From JADHLJ01 sp038116915 (GTDB lineage Bacteria > Pseudomonadota > Alphaproteobacteria > Thalassobaculales > Thalassobaculaceae), in the NCBI GenBank assembly GCA_038116915.1, contig JAYOEU010000003.1, positions 15,379-79,378 of the forward strand: a stretch of 64,000 bases of DNA, written 5' to 3'. The notes beneath the pieces are model-generated. The model did not search any database, was not told the origin of the DNA, and saw only the letters and a program-made list of their open reading frames with translations. This document shows positions 18,677-27,624 of the stretch, one piece after another; within the stretch, counting starts at the first letter, position 1, and the number at the start of each line of letters is the position of its first letter. A program made the translations under genes and the position numbers.

Positions 18677-20113
18677 ATGACATCAACCGTTGATACCGCC
18701 CCTCCCGGGCCTTCCGGTTTTCATTCCGGCCCGTCCTGGGGCGGCGAGTTTCGCGCCACGTTGATCCTCGCCTGGCCCCTGGTGCTCAGCCAGCTTGCGA
18801 CCGTGACGATGTCCACCACCGATGTGGTGATGATCGGATGGCTCGGCCCCGGGCCGCTGGCGGCGGTGACGCTCGGCAGCAGCGTCATGTTTCCCTTCGT
18901 CTTCTTCGGCATGGGGGTAATGACCGCCGTGGCGGCGATGTGCGCTCAGGAACTCGGCGCGCGCCGTTACCGGGGCGTCAGACGGACCGTCCGCCAGGGC
19001 CTTTGGATTGCCCTGCTGCTGGCGGCGCCGTTCACCGTCATTATCTGGCATGGCCGCGACCTGTTGCTGCTGATGAACCAGGACCCGGCAACCGCGGCTT
19101 CGGCGGAACCCTATCTGCGGACCGCCGTCTGGGTGCTGTTCCCGAATTTCGTTTATGTGGTGTTCCGGAATTTCACCTCGGCCCATAGCCGGCCCCGGGT
19201 TGCCCTGGTCGTCACGGCGGTGGCGATTTTCGTGAACGGATTGGCGGACTATGCGCTGATCTTCGGCAAGTTCGGCTTTCCGCGCTGGGAATTGTTCGGC
19301 GCGGGCCTGGCCACGACCATCATGCATGTCTTCATGGCCGCGGCCATGCTCGGCTATGTGTTGTGGGACCGGCGGTTTCGCCGCTATCGGATCCTCGGCC
19401 GGCTCTGGCGGTCGGACTGGCCGCGCTTTTTGGAGTTGCTGCGGATCGGCGTTCCCGCCGGCTTCATGGTGTTGGCCGAGGCCGGGATGTTCGCGATCGC
19501 CGCCTTCCTGATCGGACAGTTCGGCGCCGAGCCGCTGGCGGGCCATGCGATCGCGCTGCAATGCGCGGCGGTGACCTTCATGATACCGCTCGGGATCAGC
19601 CAGGCGGCGACCGTGCGGGTGGGGCTCGCCTGGGGACGCGGGGACGAGGCCGGCATCGGACGGGCCGGGATGGCCGCGCTGGTCATCGCCTTGATCGCGC
19701 TCACGCCGGCGGCGATCGTGTTTTGGCTATTCGGGCGTGAGATCACCGGGCTTTATCTCGATCTCGAGGATCCGGGGAATGCGTCCGCGATCGGATTTGC
19801 GGTCAGCTATCTCGCGGTCGCGGCGATTTTCCAGTTGGTGGATGGCGGCCAGGCGATTGCCGCCGGCGCGTTGCGCGGCCTGAACGACACGAGGGTTCCG
19901 ATGATGCTCGCCACCTTCTGCTATCTCGGCCTTGGTTTCGGCTCGGCGGGCCTGCTTGCCTTCCGGTTCGATCTGCAGGGGGTTGGCGTGTGGAGCGGCC
20001 TCGCCATCGGTCTGGCGGCTACCAGCGTCATGCTGCTCTGGCGTTTCGCCAATCGCCGGCGCTTGGGCCTTGTGCGGTTTCCGGCCGGTTCACAGACCAC
20101 GGCTTCGCCCTAG
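18677..20113 (+). CDS. MATE-family multidrug/cation efflux transporter (NorM-like)
   Basis: A 478-residue polytopic inner-membrane protein with about twelve hydrophobic helices in two homologous halves. Family features include LILAWPLVLSQLATVTMSTTDVVMIGWLG in helix 1, and in the second half PAGFMVLAEAGMFAIA followed by LAGHAIALQ. MATE pumps export cationic drugs or metabolites using H+ or Na+ gradients. The start is ATG 18677 (GAGCAGAG upstream) rather than 18629. The TAG stop shares CTAG with the stop of the convergent oxygenase gene. Confidence 0.93.
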   Translation: MTSTVDTAPPGPSGFHSGPSWGGEFRATLILAWPLVLSQLATVTMSTTDVVMIGWLGPGPLAAVTLGSSVMFPFVFFGMGVMTAVAAMCAQELGARRYRGVRRTVRQGLWIALLLAAPFTVIIWHGRDLLLLMNQDPATAASAEPYLRTAVWVLFPNFVYVVFRNFTSAHSRPRVALVVTAVAIFVNGLADYALIFGKFGFPRWELFGAGLATTIMHVFMAAAMLGYVLWDRRFRRYRILGRLWRSDWPRFLELLRIGVPAGFMVLAEAGMFAIAAFLIGQFGAEPLAGHAIALQCAAVTFMIPLGISQAATVRVGLAWGRGDEAGIGRAGMAALVIALIALTPAAIVFWLFGREITGLYLDLEDPGNASAIGFAVSYLAVAAIFQLVDGGQAIAAGALRGLNDTRVPMMLATFCYLGLGFGSAGLLAFRFDLQGVGVWSGLAIGLAATSVMLLWRFANRRRLGLVRFPAGSQTTASP

Positions 20114-21111
20114 GCGGCGTGGCTTTTCGCGATCTTCATGGCGATATGCTCGCCCGCGGTGACCGCCGGGTATCGCGGTTTCGCGCCGGGCGCGAGGCAG
20201 GTCGGGATGCAGTCGATCCGGGCATCGAAATTGGGATGCGCGAAGAAGCCGATCGACTGACGCCGTGAATTCCAGGCTCCGAGCGTGTTCGGGTTCGCCA
20301 CCCGATGCAGGGTCGAGGTCCAGCGGTCGTTTGTCCATCGCGCCATCATGTCGCCGAGATTGACCACCAGGGCGCCCGGCCGCGGTGATACGGGGATCCA
20401 ATGGCCATCCGGCGAAAGCGCCTCCAACCCGCCGATGGCGTCGGTCATGGCGAGGATCGTGAAGACCCCGAAATCGGTATGTGCGCCGGTGCGGAGCTGG
20501 CCGTCCAGCGGTGGCTCGCGAAGCGGCGGGTAGTGGTGCGAGCTCAGGATGCTGAAATGCCGGTCCATCTTGTCCGCGAAGGCGTCTTCCGGCAGCTCCA
20601 ACGCGACCGCGAAGATCCGCAGCAGATCAAGCGACAGGCGCTCGTAGGCGGCGTATAGCTCGCGCAGAGCCGCGCTGAACTCCGCCGGCGTGTCGGGATA
20701 GATGTTCTCGGCATAGGCGCCGGACGCCTCGGGCAGATGGGCGTAGTCGGCGCGGTGATCCCGAATCGGGCCGAGGAAGACCGTCTCGCGCAGATCCGGC
20801 GGCACCGACTTGTCCAGGGTGTTCGCCAATCCCCGTGTCGCAAGCGCGTGATAGCCGCGCTGGCGTGCCGGGCCGGTCGGATGCCAACGGTCCTTTTCCG
20901 CCTGGTCCTGGTCGAAAAACGCGCGTGACGCCGAAAACGCCGTGTCAATCGTCCGATCCGGGATCCCGTGGCCCGAGACGATGAGGAAGCCGGTCGCCTC
21001 GCAGACCATCGCCACGTCGCCGGCGACGACGTGTTTCGCCGCCGCGTCGCCGCGCAGAAACGGAGCGATGTCGATGGTGGGGATTTCGGCCGCTTTATCA
21101 TCGGCATGCAT
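20110..21111 (-). CDS. 2-oxoglutarate/Fe(II)-dependent oxygenase (isopenicillin-N-synthase-like)
   Basis: A 333-residue non-heme iron dioxygenase. The N-terminal DIOX_N domain begins IPTIDIAPFLRGD and contains TGFLIVSGHGIPD. The C-terminal jelly roll has the iron triad HTDFG (HxD) with the distal His in STLHRVANP and the 2OG-binding Arg-x-Ser in RRQSIGFF. Members oxidise small organic molecules. It is the last gene of a minus-strand run with an NMT1/THI5-like protein (23 bp upstream) and an AP-superfamily phosphodiesterase. Substrate is unknown. Confidence 0.9.
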   Translation of the reverse strand: MHADDKAAEIPTIDIAPFLRGDAAAKHVVAGDVAMVCEATGFLIVSGHGIPDRTIDTAFSASRAFFDQDQAEKDRWHPTGPARQRGYHALATRGLANTLDKSVPPDLRETVFLGPIRDHRADYAHLPEASGAYAENIYPDTPAEFSAALRELYAAYERLSLDLLRIFAVALELPEDAFADKMDRHFSILSSHHYPPLREPPLDGQLRTGAHTDFGVFTILAMTDAIGGLEALSPDGHWIPVSPRPGALVVNLGDMMARWTNDRWTSTLHRVANPNTLGAWNSRRQSIGFFAHPNFDARIDCIPTCLAPGAKPRYPAVTAGEHIAMKIAKSHAA

Positions 21112-21134
21112 GTCTGCCGCGCTCCGTTTTTGGG

Positions 21135-22037
21135 TCAGCCGATGTCCGACAGGCCGTCGGCGACCACCCGCTCATAAGGCATGTCCCGGCTGATCAGACC
21201 GCCGGAAATCAGCGCCGCCTTCAACCGCACGACCGGGGTCGGCGGCAGCGCCGTGGTGCGGGTCCAAACGCCGGTATCCCGGTAGCGGTTTACGATCCGG
21301 GCGAGGGCCTCTTGGCTTAGGTTCGGAAAATATCCGGCCACCGCGGAAGCGATCGCTTCCGCGGTCTCGGAGAAGAGCGCGGTCTGGGTCTTCGCCATCG
21401 CCCGGGTCATGGCAAGGCAGGTCTCGCGGTTTTCGTCGGCGAACTGACGGGTGGTGTAGAACGTGGTGTAGGCCGTCGCCCCGCGCTCGGCGAAGGCGTG
21501 CCAGAAATGCCCGTCGCCGGACGCCAGCAGATCATCGGTATAGGGCTCGAACACCTGTATGACATCGATCTCGCCGGCGCGCAGGGCGGTGGCATTTTCA
21601 GCCATGGTGTTGCCCGCGACCCGGTTCAGCCGCGCCGGGTCGAGGCCGGCGCGCTGAAGATCATCCTGAAAACACATCCAGGGTGTCGGCACCTCACTGA
21701 CCGTGCCGACGCGAAGATCCTTGAGATCGGCGAACCGGAACCGGGGGTTCGGCTCGCGTCCGACCAGGCTGAACGGCTCCCGTCCAACCACCATGCAAAA
21801 GCAGACCAGCGGGCAGTCGGGGTCGCGGTCGTGATGCAGCATCACCCGCATCGGGCCGCCCCAGGAGACGTCCGCCTCGCCTTCCAGCAAGGCCTCGGCG
21901 GTGCGGTGAGTGGCGGGAGAGGTGCGGATTTCGACATCCACGCCCTCGGCGGCGAAGGCTTTCCGCGCATCGGCGAGGTAATACGGGATATAGGCCGCCG
22001 CCCGCATGTTCTCGTAGAGGATGATCGCTCTGCTCAT
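21135..22037 (-). CDS. NMT1/THI5-like protein without signal peptide
   Basis: A 300-residue member of the NMT1/THI5-like fold (periplasmic-binding-protein II type). The start MSRAIILYENMRAAAYIPYYLADARKAFAAEGV aligns with the usual beginning of mature pyrimidine-precursor binding proteins, so there is no signal sequence and the protein should stay in the cytoplasm. A Cys-rich patch CPLVCFC lies near residues 75-81. The ATG at 22037 overlaps the upstream phosphodiesterase stop by four bases (ATGA). No ABC permease or ATPase gene is adjacent. It could be a HMP-synthase-like enzyme, an orphan sensor, or a binding protein that lost its export signal. Confidence 0.8.
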   Translation of the reverse strand: MSRAIILYENMRAAAYIPYYLADARKAFAAEGVDVEIRTSPATHRTAEALLEGEADVSWGGPMRVMLHHDRDPDCPLVCFCMVVGREPFSLVGREPNPRFRFADLKDLRVGTVSEVPTPWMCFQDDLQRAGLDPARLNRVAGNTMAENATALRAGEIDVIQVFEPYTDDLLASGDGHFWHAFAERGATAYTTFYTTRQFADENRETCLAMTRAMAKTQTALFSETAEAIASAVAGYFPNLSQEALARIVNRYRDTGVWTRTTALPPTPVVRLKAALISGGLISRDMPYERVVADGLSDIG

Positions 22038-23524
22038 GATGTGCGCTTCCCGCCCCGGAAATAGGCGGCCTTGGCGCCCTCGACATCGCCGACCGTCATC
22101 TCCTGGGCATAGCCGCCGCCGGCGGCATGCTCGGTCCGCTCCCGCCAGGCGGGCACCGGACCACCGTCGAGATAGGCCTCGGCCAGCGGCCGGCCCATGG
22201 CTGTGTCCGGCGGTTCGATATCCAGGCCGCGCAGCATGGTGGGCATGATGTCGACGATGCCGGTCGGCACCTCGAACGTGGTTTCCCGATGCATGCGGTC
22301 GCCGCCGATCACCATCAGATTGTTGATCTCGGTCTTCTGCAGCCCGCCATGCATGCCGCCGCCAAGCGGGATGTCGCCATTGTCGGCGATGCAGAGGCCC
22401 GGATAGCCGAACTCGTTCACCCCGTCGGAGGACCGCATTGTGTAATTGATGTCCGGCGAGCGCTCGTTGAGACTGTTGATCAGGCCCATGGACAACGCGC
22501 CGTCGCCGCTGCTGCGGGTGAAGGTGAGGCCGCACCAGTCCTGTTCCTGTAGAAAGCCGAGAACCTTGCGAACCAGCGCCGGATCCCGGTCGCGAACGGT
22601 GATCTGCCCCGATGAGCTACGCTTCACGGCCACGTCCACACCCTCGCCGATCGCCTTGCCGGCCTTGAAACCGGCGGCATTGAGGGCGTCGATCACGTTC
22701 ACCTGGCGGGTGACGGTGATCTGGGCATGGTCCGAGGCGGCGATGATCTGCCACCCGGCGGCTCTGCCTTCAGCTTCCCACCAGTCGAGAATGCGCCCGA
22801 AACCGGCATCGACGCCGCGCACCGCGATATCGCTTTCGGGCGAACCGATGCCCTTGTAGTGGTAGGAGAGATCCGGCTCGTTGTACCAGATCACCTGAAT
22901 ATCGGCGTCATGGTCGGGAATCATGTGCTCCAGGAGAACCCTGGTCGCATAATCGGCGACGGCGGTGTTCGGCAGGGTTTGTTCCGGCACCGGGCCGAAG
23001 CGTCTGATGATGCCGTCGAAATCGGCGGCGGGACTTGAGACATCGGCTCCCCAAATGGAGAAGACCGGCTGGCCGAGCGCCGCGGCGTCGATGTTCAGCA
23101 GTCTGGCATTGCCGATCTTGCCGGTCGTCAGTACTGCGTATTTGCGGTCGGCGCGGGCCATGATCTCGCCCAGGTTCTCCGCCTTCTGCAAACGGCCGTA
23201 GATCCCAGCCGCCGTGGTCATGCGCGGCGTATCGGAGGTATCCATCGGCCCGTCATAGCCCAGCGCCGGATCATAGAAGGCATTCGCCATGATCCCATGG
23301 CCGGCCCCGGCATTCGCGCCCGCGGCGAGGCTGGCGCCGCCGCAGAACGCGCCGGTGACGAAGCTCGACACCTGGACCCGGGTTTCGGACGGAAAGGCCG
23401 AGCTGCTGTTCGGAAAATCGCACCAGGCGCCACGGAAGCGGTGAAGATTGGGCATCAGGTCAGGCCGGATCATGTCCCGGCGCAGACCGTCGAACAGGAC
23501 GAACAGGAATCTCGTGCGCGGCAT
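22034..23524 (-). CDS. Alkaline-phosphatase-superfamily phosphodiesterase / nucleotide pyrophosphatase-like
   Basis: A 496-residue protein of the type I phosphodiesterase/nucleotide pyrophosphatase branch of the alkaline phosphatase superfamily. Visible elements are FLFVLFDGLRRDMI (first metal Asp), SSSAFPSETRVQVSSF (nucleophile region with Thr), the metal ligands in AASDHAQITVT and the late GGMHGG. No signal peptide is visible, so it is probably cytoplasmic. The ATG at 23524 (MPRTRFLF) is preferred to the ATG at 23542. It is translationally coupled to the NMT1/THI5-like gene and may act on a phosphorylated precursor or nucleotide; the substrate is unknown. Confidence 0.83.
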   Translation of the reverse strand: MPRTRFLFVLFDGLRRDMIRPDLMPNLHRFRGAWCDFPNSSSAFPSETRVQVSSFVTGAFCGGASLAAGANAGAGHGIMANAFYDPALGYDGPMDTSDTPRMTTAAGIYGRLQKAENLGEIMARADRKYAVLTTGKIGNARLLNIDAAALGQPVFSIWGADVSSPAADFDGIIRRFGPVPEQTLPNTAVADYATRVLLEHMIPDHDADIQVIWYNEPDLSYHYKGIGSPESDIAVRGVDAGFGRILDWWEAEGRAAGWQIIAASDHAQITVTRQVNVIDALNAAGFKAGKAIGEGVDVAVKRSSSGQITVRDRDPALVRKVLGFLQEQDWCGLTFTRSSGDGALSMGLINSLNERSPDINYTMRSSDGVNEFGYPGLCIADNGDIPLGGGMHGGLQKTEINNLMVIGGDRMHRETTFEVPTGIVDIMPTMLRGLDIEPPDTAMGRPLAEAYLDGGPVPAWRERTEHAAGGGYAQEMTVGDVEGAKAAYFRGGKRTS

Positions 23525-23624
23525 GGGGTGGCTCCGGGGCATTCGGAAAATGGATTCCCACTATGGCGAGCCTCTTGCGGTGTGAAAAGGGCCGGCAACG
23601 CGTCGCATGCCCGAAAAGACGGAT

Positions 23625-25813
23625 CTACGCGGCAATCCTGATCGGGGCCGGCGGCTTTCCAGCGCGGTGGCGTTCCGCCATCTCCGCAAAACCGGTTTCC
23701 AATGCACGGACATAGCGGTCGCGGTCGAATAGCGGCGCCGAGGTGCGGGCGGCGCGCAGGCGCTGGCGTATCCGGCCCAGCGCGCCGGGCGTCGTGCAGA
23801 GCGTGATTGCCTTGGCAATGAACGCCTCCCAGTCCGGCGTGACGAGGTCGAGCATTCCGGCGGCGCCGAGGACGCTTGCCGCGACCCGGGACGCGAAGGC
23901 ATCGCCGGTACGGGTGACCAGCGGGCAGGCGCGGTACATCAGCTCGGCCGCGGTCGAATGCGAGGTATGGGGAAACGTGTCGAGATACAGATCGGCAAGC
24001 GGCAGGCGTGCCAGGTGATCGCCGTGCTCGGGGTGGAACCGGGCGAAGATCAGCCGGTCCGGCGCCACGCCGCGCCTCTCGGCGGCGGCGCGCAGGGCCT
24101 CGGCGCGGGATGCCGGTCCGCCGGGCAGCCAGAGGACCGCATCGGGCACCGCCCGCAGGATCCGGCACCAGGCGCCGAAGGCCTCGGGCGTGATCTTGTA
24201 GGCGGTGTGGAAGGCGGCGAGCACAAGCCGGCCGCTGGGCAGTCCCTCGTCCGCGCGGGTTGGCGTCGGTGCCGGCCGGCCTTCGGTCGGAGGCGGAAGA
24301 TAGCAGTCCGGCATCCAGACGATGGGCTCGGTATAGGCGGTTTCGGTGCCCGGCCGGATCGTGTTGCGGTCGTTGATCAGATAGTCATGCAGGCCGCCGC
24401 CGGTCCCCGGATACCCGAGAAAATTGACCAGGACCGGCGCGGGACGATGGGCGATGATGTTCGGATGACCCTGGGCATAGCCGTCAAGGTCTACCAGGAT
24501 GTCGATCTCGTCGGATCGGATGCGTGCGCTGATTTCATCCTCGCTCGCCGCGCCGAGGGGACGGAAATGCTCCACGCAGGCGGCGACCCGGCGGTAGATT
24601 TCATGCGCTCCATGATCCTTGCTGGCATAGGCGAAGACCTCGAACCGCGCGCGGTCGTGCCGTTCCAGAACCTCGACGATGCAGCGCCCGACGGGATGTT
24701 CGCCGAAATGCGGTGAGAGATATCCGAGCCTGATCCGCTTTCCGGCACCGGACATTCCGGAAGCATCCCTTCCAGGCGGGCGTGTTGCCTTGAGATGAGC
24801 CTGGGCGATCGCGCGGGCCGCCCGAAGCTGCACGGCGGGATCATCGCTCCATGCCAGCGTGAATGCCGGTTGCGGGTCCGCAAGACCGGCGGCGAGCAGA
24901 ACGCCGTGAGCGCGGGAGAGCCACACGAGATCACCGTCCCAGTCGCAGGCCTGGCGGCGGCACCACATCAGGCCCAATAAAGCTTCGCCGGTCTCCGGCG
25001 CGAGGACGAGGGCTCGGCGGAAATGGTCCGTTGCCTCATCATTGCGCCAAAGCCCCCGCAAGGTGAAGCCGGCCAAGGTNNNNNNNNNNNNNNNNNNNNN
25101 NNNNNNNNNNNNNNNNNNNNNNNNNNNNNNNNNNNNNNNNNNNNNNNNNNNNNNNNNNNNNNNNNNNNNNNNNNNNNNNCCAAGGTCCTTAAACGGGGGC
25201 TTTCCCTCGCGCGGAGCGCCCGGGTCAGGAGCTTCAATGCCGTGGCGTGATCATTGCGCGCGCCGAAATGCCGGACCGCTTTTTCGGCGGTCGCGATGGC
25301 GCCGGGGTCTGCCGCGCAAGCGCGTCTCAGGAAATCTTCCGTCTCGCGGGCGGACGTGCCGCTAAGTTCCGCATAGCTCTCCAGAAACGCAGCGGTGCCG
25401 GGGCTGAGGAGCAGCGCGCGCCGTCCCGCCCGCCGCGCCGTGTTCGTTCGGCCTTCATCATTCGCATGCAGCGCCGATGCGTGCCAGGATTCGGCCTGCG
25501 TCGGGTCGATGACGCACAGCAGGCGGTGTCTGCGGAACGCCGGAGCCCGTTCAGCCGATCTCCGTTCGACCACCGTGAGATTGACCCATGGCGCTCGGCT
25601 CGACGGCGCGACGATCACCGCGCGCCGCAGATGTATCGTCGCGGCATCGACGTTTCCGTTCGCGTTCAGGATCAGCCCGGACAGTTGATGCGCGGCGCCG
25701 GCGATCTCGAGCGGACCATGGAACAGCGGCCGGCAGGCTTCCAGGGCCTCCCGATGCCGTCCCGTCTGGAACAGGGCTGCCGCCGCTTTCAGGGATTTCT
25801 TTGGGTCCGGCAT
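23625..25813 (-). CDS. TPR-containing GT41 (O-GlcNAc-transferase/SPINDLY-like) glycosyltransferase, interrupted by assembly gap
   Basis: The N-terminal part (start ATG 25813, MPDPKKSLKAAA) consists of TPR-like helical repeats and the C-terminal part is a GT41 domain: IRLGYLSPHFGEHPVG, then HPNIIAHRPAPVLVNFLGYPGTGG and FARFHPEHGDHLARL with SHSTAAELMYRACPLVT, the UDP-sugar-binding end. These enzymes glycosylate proteins or lipids from UDP-HexNAc or other donors. The gene is split by 100 N. The bases CCAAGGT occur at both edges (25073-25079 and 25180-25186); merging them gives one uninterrupted frame of 693 residues and completes a TPR across the join. The ATG has no strong ribosome site. It is divergent from hemF. 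Confidence 0.85.
25080..25179. other. 100-N assembly gap
   Basis: Exactly 100 N, the placeholder length for a gap of unknown size. The flanks share the 7-bp sequence CCAAGGT, so the contigs may really overlap with nothing missing. Confidence 0.98.
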
Positions 25814-25980
25814 GGGCTCGGCGTTTTGTGGCTGATGGGGCGCAAGATGTGTAACACCATGCCGCCCCTGCGTCCCCGGCAAACATGCGCGGGACGCGGT
25901 GTGATGTCGCGGGTAAGGTGGGCGGCCTTGCCTTGACCGGCGATCCACGCCAGTACTTTCGGCCAGCAGGGGAGCCCAGC

Positions 25981-26844
25981 ATGTATGTATCGACGGAGAG
26001 CCAGAAGGAACAGGCGACACTCTGGTTCGAATCCCTGAGGGACCGGATCTGCGGCGCGTTCGAGGCTCTGGAGCGGGACTATGCCGGCCCGTTTCGGGAT
26101 CGCGAACCCGGCCGTTTCAAACGCAAGACGTGGAGCCGCGAGGGTGGCGGCGGCGGGGTCATGTCGATCATGCAGGGCCGGGTCTTCGAAAAGGTCGGGG
26201 TCAACGTCTCCACGGTTTCGGGCGAGTTTTCCGAGGATTTCCGCAAGCAGATTCCGGGCGCGCAGGAGGATCCCCGCTTTTGGGCAACGGGCATCTCGCT
26301 GGTCGCGCACTTGCAGTCCCCGAAAGTGCCGGCGGTTCATATGAACACCCGTCACATCACCACCACCAAGTCCTGGTTCGGCGGTGGCGCGGATCTGACG
26401 CCGATGGTGCCGGACGACACGGACACCGAGACCTTTCACGCCGCGCTCAAGGCGGCCTGCGACGCCCATGATCCGGACTATTACCCGCGCTACAAGAAAT
26501 GGTGCGACGAGTACTTCTTCTTGCCGCATCGCGACGAGCCGCGCGGGATCGGCGGAATTTTCTACGACCAGCTCGATGGGGATTACGCGCGGGACATGGC
26601 CTTCACCACGGATGTCGGCGAGGCGTTCCTGGGTGTTTATCCTCGGATCGTCAGGCGGCATATGAACGAAAGCTGGACCGAGGCCGAGCGCCAACACCAG
26701 TTGGTCAGGCGCGGCCGCTATGTCGAGTTCAATCTGATCTACGACCGGGGAACCCTGTTCGGCCTCAAGACCGGCGGCAATACCGAGGCGATCCTGATGA
26801 GCCTGCCGCCCCAGGTGATTTGGCCGGCCCCCGACATGGACTGA
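25981..26844 (+). CDS. hemF: Oxygen-dependent coproporphyrinogen III oxidase
   Basis: A 287-residue enzyme that converts coproporphyrinogen III to protoporphyrinogen IX with O2 in heme (or bacteriochlorophyll) synthesis. Signature segments are KTWSREGGGGGVMSIMQGRVFEKVGVN split over the N-terminal third, MNTRHITTTKSWFGGGADLTP and the C-terminal RRGRYVEFNLIYDRGTLFGL. The start is ATG 25981, preceded by AGGGGAG; an upstream ATG at 25885 overlaps the region before the GT41 gene. An O2-using heme enzyme implies that the organism can live aerobically, and heme supply is relevant to the many c-type cytochromes encoded at 43-58 kb. Confidence 0.97.
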   Translation: MYVSTESQKEQATLWFESLRDRICGAFEALERDYAGPFRDREPGRFKRKTWSREGGGGGVMSIMQGRVFEKVGVNVSTVSGEFSEDFRKQIPGAQEDPRFWATGISLVAHLQSPKVPAVHMNTRHITTTKSWFGGGADLTPMVPDDTDTETFHAALKAACDAHDPDYYPRYKKWCDEYFFLPHRDEPRGIGGIFYDQLDGDYARDMAFTTDVGEAFLGVYPRIVRRHMNESWTEAERQHQLVRRGRYVEFNLIYDRGTLFGLKTGGNTEAILMSLPPQVIWPAPDMD

Positions 26845-26856
26845 CCCGGACCTGCA

Positions 26857-27624
26857 TTAACCGAAGGTGATCGACGCGGAGCCGAGGCCCGGATAGTCGG
26901 CGCGGACGGTCATGCCGGGGCTCGCGAAATCGACGCCGTTCCAGGAGCCCGTGGTGATGACGTCGCCGGCCTTGAGGCCGCGGCCAGCCAAGACCGGCGC
27001 GCGGGTGCCGACATGGCTCGCAAGCCAGGCGATCAGGGCGAAGGGATCACCGCCGGGAAAGCCCTTGTCCGCCGGCTTGACCGCACCGCCCAGGGCGAGG
27101 GTCGCGGTCAGGGCGCCAAGCGTCGCCTGGTCCGGCAGTGGGACTTCCGCGCCCACGACCAGGGCGTGATTGGACTGATTGTCGGCGAGTGCCCAGCACT
27201 TGTCCTTGACCGGCCATCCGGCATAGCGCGTCTCCACCACCTCGATGGCGACCATGGCCGTGGCGACGGCGGCCCTGGCCTGGGCGCCGGTATACGGCCC
27301 GCCACCCGGCGGCAGATCGCGGGCGAGCCGGAAGGCGACCTCGCACTCCACCGCTTTCAGACGCAGGGAGTTGGGGAAGCTCGCGGGCGAGGTCAGGAGG
27401 CGCGATGCAAGGATCGGAGCGCAGGTTTCCGGAAAATCCGGGGCGGCGGGCCCGACCTTCCAGGCGCCGACAGGCTCTCCCGACAGCAGCACCGCCGCAT
27501 CCTGAATGGCATAGGCCGCCGCGACATTGTCCGGCGCACTTCCATCCGGGAAGTTTTCGAGGGCGGCATTCTTGGCGCGGGCGTCGATCAAGGCGCGCGC
27601 GGCGGTTTCAGCGGTACTTGTCAT
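26857..27624 (-). CDS. 2-keto-4-pentenoate hydratase-like protein (MhpD/FAH family)
   Basis: A 255-residue member of the MhpD/2-oxopent-4-dienoate hydratase group of the fumarylacetoacetate hydrolase superfamily, of usual length. Diagnostic parts are AYAIQDAAV, VGAWKVGPA, VECEVAFRLARDLPP (metal-ligand glutamates) and the C-terminal GDVITTGSWNG. Such hydratases act on 2-oxo-alkenoates from meta-cleavage of aromatics; some act as decarboxylases. The ATG overlaps the stop of the upstream CCA transferase (ATGA) and has GAGGGGGACGAG before it, so it is translated from the tail of that operon. No other aromatic degradation gene is adjacent. Confidence 0.85.
   Translation of the reverse strand: MTSTAETAARALIDARAKNAALENFPDGSAPDNVAAAYAIQDAAVLLSGEPVGAWKVGPAAPDFPETCAPILASRLLTSPASFPNSLRLKAVECEVAFRLARDLPPGGGPYTGAQARAAVATAMVAIEVVETRYAGWPVKDKCWALADNQSNHALVVGAEVPLPDQATLGALTATLALGGAVKPADKGFPGGDPFALIAWLASHVGTRAPVLAGRGLKAGDVITTGSWNGVDFASPGMTVRADYPGLGSASITFG

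Noticed and set aside
25080..25179. N-run as real missing coding sequence or gene break
   Set aside because: Exactly 100 N is a convention, and the 7-bp flank overlap merges in frame; I treat the gene as intact, although loss of TPR repeats cannot be excluded.
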